Below are positions 6,914 to 8,982 of a stretch of DNA of 8,982 nucleotides, piece by piece. Positions within the stretch are counted from its first letter, which is position 1. Each line of letters begins with the position of its first letter. A program made the translations under genes and the position numbers. This DNA comes from an uncultured Parvimonas sp. (GTDB lineage Bacteria; Bacillota; Clostridia; Tissierellales; Peptoniphilaceae), in contig CABRGI010000024.1 in NCBI GenBank assembly GCA_902470455.1, positions 1 to 8,982 on the forward strand, read 5' to 3'. A model generated the notes under the pieces. That model was not told the origin of the DNA. It made no database searches and worked only from the letters and a program-made list of their open reading frames with translations.

Positions 6914-6916
6914 GAG
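6912..6916 (+). promoter_or_regulatory. Ribosome binding site deciding the udk start
   Basis: AGGAG overlaps the tyrS TAG stop and lies 6 nt before the ATG at 6923. The TTG at 6920 in the same frame would be only 3 nt away, so the ATG is preferred. The overlap suggests translational coupling with tyrS. Confidence 0.65.
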
Positions 6917-6922
6917 TTTTTG

Positions 6923-7561
6923 ATGAAAAAAGAAGATATTTATGTTGTAGGTATTGCCGGAGGTTCAGCATCCGGCAAGACTACTATTGTTGAAAAGTTA
7001 AAAAATCAATTTAAAGATGAAGTTGTTATGATTAGTCATGATTTTTATTATTGGTCAAATGATGATAAAACTTTAGAAGAAAGGGCAAAGTTAAACTATG
7101 ACCATCCAAAGTCTTTTGAAACTTCTAAACTTATTGAGGATATAAAGATTTTAAAATCAGGTAAAGCGGTAGATTTACCGATTTATGACTATACATTGCA
7201 TACTAGAAGCAAAGAAACTATGAGAGTTTATCCAAAACCTGTAATAATAATTGAAGGAATTTTAATTTTGGAAGACCCAAAACTTAGAGAGCTTATGGAT
7301 TTAAAGGTTTATGTAGATGCAGATGCAGATGAAAGACTGATTAGAAGAATTTTAAGAGATACAAAAAAGAGAGGAAGAAGTCTTGAAAGTGTTTTAACTC
7401 AATATCAAACTACAGTTAAACCAATGCATGAGGAATTTATTGAGCCAAGTAAAAAACACGCGGATATAATAATTCCTCGAGGAGGAGAAAATGCTCCTGC
7501 GATAAAGATGCTGGTTCAACATTTAAAGACTTTTTTGGATAAAGATGAAAAAGATAAGTAA
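6923..7561 (+). CDS. udk: Uridine kinase
   Basis: Phosphorylates uridine (and usually cytidine) to the monophosphate with a nucleoside triphosphate, in cytoplasmic pyrimidine salvage. The 212-residue protein from the ATG at 6923 has the usual Udk size. A P-loop GGSASGKT is at 13-20 just after the first strand. SHDFYYW near 39 and YDHPKSFE near 59 match the uridine-binding face of the family, followed by LPIYDYTLHTR near 86 and the Walker B-like strand VIIIEGILIL near 108. RLIRRILRDTKKRGRS around 137-152 is the basic lid region. It starts 9 nt after tyrS and its 3' end overlaps ybaK by 17 nt, so it is very likely expressed from the tyrS promoter under T-box control. That would link nucleoside salvage to tyrosine starvation, though this may only reflect operon packing. 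Confidence 0.94.
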   Translation: MKKEDIYVVGIAGGSASGKTTIVEKLKNQFKDEVVMISHDFYYWSNDDKTLEERAKLNYDHPKSFETSKLIEDIKILKSGKAVDLPIYDYTLHTRSKETMRVYPKPVIIIEGILILEDPKLRELMDLKVYVDADADERLIRRILRDTKKRGRSLESVLTQYQTTVKPMHEEFIEPSKKHADIIIPRGGENAPAIKMLVQHLKTFLDKDEKDK

Positions 7562-8006
7562 GACAAATGTATGTAGAATTTTAGACAGTAAAAAAATAAA
7601 ATATGAATTTGTAGTTAGAGAAGAAGACAAAGAATTTGAAGATATTGGAATAGACAGAAATATTTGTTTTAAAACACTTATACTAGAGGGAAGTGATAAA
7701 AATCATTATGTCTGTGTTATTCCTATAGATTCTCATTTGGACTTAAAAAAAGCAAGCAAATATTTTAAATTAAAGAGTATTAGAATGATTTTACAAAAAG
7801 ACTTGGAGCCATTAACAGGTTATGTTCACGGAGGTTGCAGTCCTGTTGGAATGAAGACTAAATTTAAAACTGTTTTTGATGAAACCGCAAAAGATATGGA
7901 GAAATTTCTTGTAAGTGCCGGAAAAATAAGAAATTCAATTATAGTAAATCCTATTGAATTTGCAGACTTTTGCGATGCAGATTTTGCTGATTTGGTGGTA
8001 GAATAA
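7545..8006 (+). CDS. ybaK: YbaK/EbsC family aminoacyl-tRNA deacylase (probable Cys-tRNA(Pro) deacylase)
   Basis: A 153-residue protein of the YbaK/ProX editing family, whose characterised members hydrolyse Cys-tRNA(Pro) or other mischarged tRNAs. The fold is recognisable from FKTLIL at 42-47, where Lys43 matches the family's key lysine, VCVIPIDSHLDLKKASK at about 56-72, TGYVHGGCSPVGMK at 91-104 and VSAGKIRNSIIVNP at 123-136. The length is typical of a stand-alone YbaK. The ATG at 7545 sits inside udk, overlapping it by 17 nt, with only a weak GGAT-type binding site, so translation is probably coupled to udk. Its stop shares one base with the mobA start. Exact specificity (Cys-tRNA(Pro) versus another substrate) cannot be settled from the sequence, but its place behind tyrS fits a tRNA-quality role. 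Confidence 0.88.
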   Translation: MKKISKTNVCRILDSKKIKYEFVVREEDKEFEDIGIDRNICFKTLILEGSDKNHYVCVIPIDSHLDLKKASKYFKLKSIRMILQKDLEPLTGYVHGGCSPVGMKTKFKTVFDETAKDMEKFLVSAGKIRNSIIVNPIEFADFCDADFADLVVE

Positions 8007-8605
8007 TGATAAATTGTATTATACTTGCAGGTGGAAATTCCAGAAGAATGACTTTTCCGAAAGAATTTATAGAGCTCGAAGAAAAGTATTTAGTACACAA
8101 TTCAATAGAAGTTTTAAAAAATATCTTTGAGGATATAGTTGTCGTTTCAAATAATAAGGAGCATTACAAAGATTTAAAAGTTAGAGTTGTAAGGGATATC
8201 TTTTACAAAAAAGGTCCAATGGCTGGACTTCATAGTGGGCTTTGCTATTCTGATACTGAATTTTCTTTTTTAACAGCCTGTGATATGCCAAATGTGGATG
8301 AGAATTTTATTAAATATATAATTTCTAAACTTGATGTAAATTTTGATGGCATAGTTTGTCTTTCTGAAGATGGAAAGATATTACCTATGAATGGAATTTA
8401 TAAAAATTCTTTGAAAGAAGATTTAAGAAAAGAATTGATAAAAGATAATAGAAAATTTGTAAGATTTATTGAAGATAACAATTTTAAATTTTTGAAATAT
8501 GAAGAATGGGAAAAATTTGACAAAAAAAATATATTTGAAAACTTAAATACAATAAAGGAATTAGAAGAATTTAAAAAGAAATTATTGACTATAAAAAAAG
8601 ATTAA
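8006..8605 (+). CDS. mobA: Molybdenum cofactor guanylyltransferase-like protein
   Basis: MobA transfers GMP from GTP to molybdopterin to form the dinucleotide cofactor. The 199-residue protein has the family's nucleotidyltransferase pattern: IILAGGNSRRM at 5-15, Lys19, VVVSNN at 45-50, Asp64 before KKGPMAGLHSGL at 68-79, and ACDMP at 91-95 as the metal-binding Asp region. The end IFENLNTIKELEEF at about 176-189 matches the closing FxNxNTxxE motif. In typical MobA the N-terminal motif reads RMGxxK; here it is RMTFPK, so the usual glycine is replaced by Thr16. The ATG overlaps the ybaK stop (TAATG) with no strong binding site, so it depends on coupling. No other molybdenum-cofactor gene is in the window, so a related nucleotidyl transfer role is an alternative. 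It is the last gene of the operon. Confidence 0.82.
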   Translation: MINCIILAGGNSRRMTFPKEFIELEEKYLVHNSIEVLKNIFEDIVVVSNNKEHYKDLKVRVVRDIFYKKGPMAGLHSGLCYSDTEFSFLTACDMPNVDENFIKYIISKLDVNFDGIVCLSEDGKILPMNGIYKNSLKEDLRKELIKDNRKFVRFIEDNNFKFLKYEEWEKFDKKNIFENLNTIKELEEFKKKLLTIKKD

Positions 8606-8630
8606 TGACGGTTTATACCGTCATTTTATT
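8604..8630 (+). terminator. Rho-independent terminator of the tyrS operon
   Basis: AATGACGGT (8604-8612) pairs perfectly with ACCGTCATT (8617-8625) around a 4-nt loop, followed by TTATTTAATT. The stem begins within the mobA stop codon. The T tract is short and broken, so termination may be incomplete. Confidence 0.8.
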
Positions 8631-8633
8631 TAA

Positions 8634-8662
8634 TTGACAAATGATTTAAAAGATGATATAAT
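8634..8662 (+). promoter_or_regulatory. Fully consensus promoter before the mini-ORFs
   Basis: TTGACA at 8634-8639 and TATAAT at 8657-8662 both match consensus exactly, with 17 nt between them and a TG extension at 8654-8655. It is the strongest promoter in the window. The start of transcription is expected near 8669. Confidence 0.9.
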
Positions 8663-8711
8663 CATATTGAAAAAGAATAAATTTAAGTTGATAGTCATAT
8701 TAGGAGGAAAA

Positions 8712-8783
8712 ATGGGAATGGTATATTATAATTTTAGTAGGTACAAAAATGGAGATACGAAATTTATTTCTATGTTAGTTTAA
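8712..8783 (+). CDS. Mini-ORF of 23 residues, unknown
   Basis: AGGAGG at 8702-8707 lies 4 nt before an ATG, or 10 nt before a second in-frame ATG at 8718. The product starts MGMVYYNFSRYKNGD and ends KFISMLV before TAA. It is neither clearly hydrophobic nor a signal peptide, and I recognise no family. It could be a true small protein, or a leader peptide for the mini-ORF 27 nt downstream. Support comes from the consensus promoter and the strong ribosome binding site, not from the coding content. Confidence 0.45.
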   Translation: MGMVYYNFSRYKNGDTKFISMLV

Positions 8784-8810
8784 TTTGATATTTATTTAAG
8801 GAGATAGTTT

Positions 8811-8897
8811 ATGAGTAAAAGAGATAAATATGCCTTAATTGGTAGGATACTGATAGCTTTTTCTATTATAATTTCTACTATAGTTATATCAATTTAA
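8811..8897 (+). CDS. Predicted single-helix membrane mini-protein of 28 residues
   Basis: AAGGAG at 8798-8803 is 7 nt before the ATG, an ideal spacing. The product has a basic start, MSKRDKYALIGR, followed by 16 hydrophobic or small residues beginning ILIAFSIIIST and running to the stop, so a one-pass membrane peptide with its N-terminus inside is likely. The layout resembles short Firmicutes miniproteins such as the stressosome anchor Prli42 (DUF4044) and also type I toxin peptides, but I see no diagnostic motif for either. No antisense RNA promoter or antitoxin gene is evident nearby. It would share the consensus promoter at 8634-8662. The rest of the window (8898-8982) is A/T-rich with no supported gene or strong terminator, so the transcript end is not visible. 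Confidence 0.55.
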   Translation: MSKRDKYALIGRILIAFSIIISTIVISI

Positions 8898-8982
8898 TTA
8901 AATAATATATATATGGCTCTTAGAGAAATAGGAACAAATATATTTATTAAATAATATTTTTATTATTAGATATAAAAAAAGA

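Noticed and set aside
8913..8954. 13-residue ORF after the membrane mini-protein
   Set aside because: It has no ribosome binding site and is too short to distinguish from chance in A/T-rich sequence.
8937..8962. Possible terminator at the right edge
   Set aside because: Only a 5-bp all-A/T stem can be drawn before the T-rich stretch; this is not enough to call.

Overview
The window is an AT-rich stretch (roughly 70% A+T) of chromosomal DNA. AGGAGG-type ribosome binding sites, TTGACA/TATAAT promoters, heavy AGA/AAA codon use and a T-box motif before tyrS point to a low-GC Gram-positive anaerobe. My best guess is Tissierellia/Peptoniphilaceae, for example Parvimonas-like; this is inferred from style and gene content, not from a database match. 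All intact genes end in TAG or TAA.

Left block (1-3952, + strand): a promoter with an extended -10 drives pepF (oligoendopeptidase F) and, 24 nt behind it, a large single-pass membrane protein. That protein's extracellular half resembles TcaA/YvbJ, and a long Lys/Glu-rich cytoplasmic tail stands where TcaA usually has a zinc ribbon. A strong hairpin with T tracts on both sides closes the block and can also serve the converging gene.

Middle block (3958-5503): a minus-strand lipoprotein gene with a duplicated ~90-residue module is broken by two in-frame stop codons (TGA at codon 25, TAA at codon 40) and is called a pseudogene. Divergent from it is an MgtC/SapB-family membrane protein with an ACT-like C-terminal domain.

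Right block (5504-8630, + strand): a consensus promoter starts one base after the mgtC-like stop codon. It feeds a short leader with an intact T-box antiterminator but little room for a normal Stem I. Then come tyrS, udk, ybaK and mobA, packed with 9 nt, -17 nt and -1 nt spacings, and a terminator. The operon joins tRNA charging (TyrS), probable tRNA editing (YbaK), pyrimidine salvage (Udk) and a lone molybdenum-cofactor guanylyltransferase (MobA).

Right edge (8631-8982): a fully consensus promoter (TTGACA, 17 nt, TATAAT with TG extension) precedes two very short ORFs with good ribosome binding sites, encoding a 23-residue peptide and a 28-residue single-helix membrane peptide. The last ~85 bases are AT-rich with no gene I can support. 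I see no CRISPR array, insertion sequence, tRNA or rRNA. The least ordinary items are the reduced T-box leader, the mini-ORF transcript at the right edge and the doubly interrupted lipoprotein gene; nothing here clearly amounts to a new multi-gene system.
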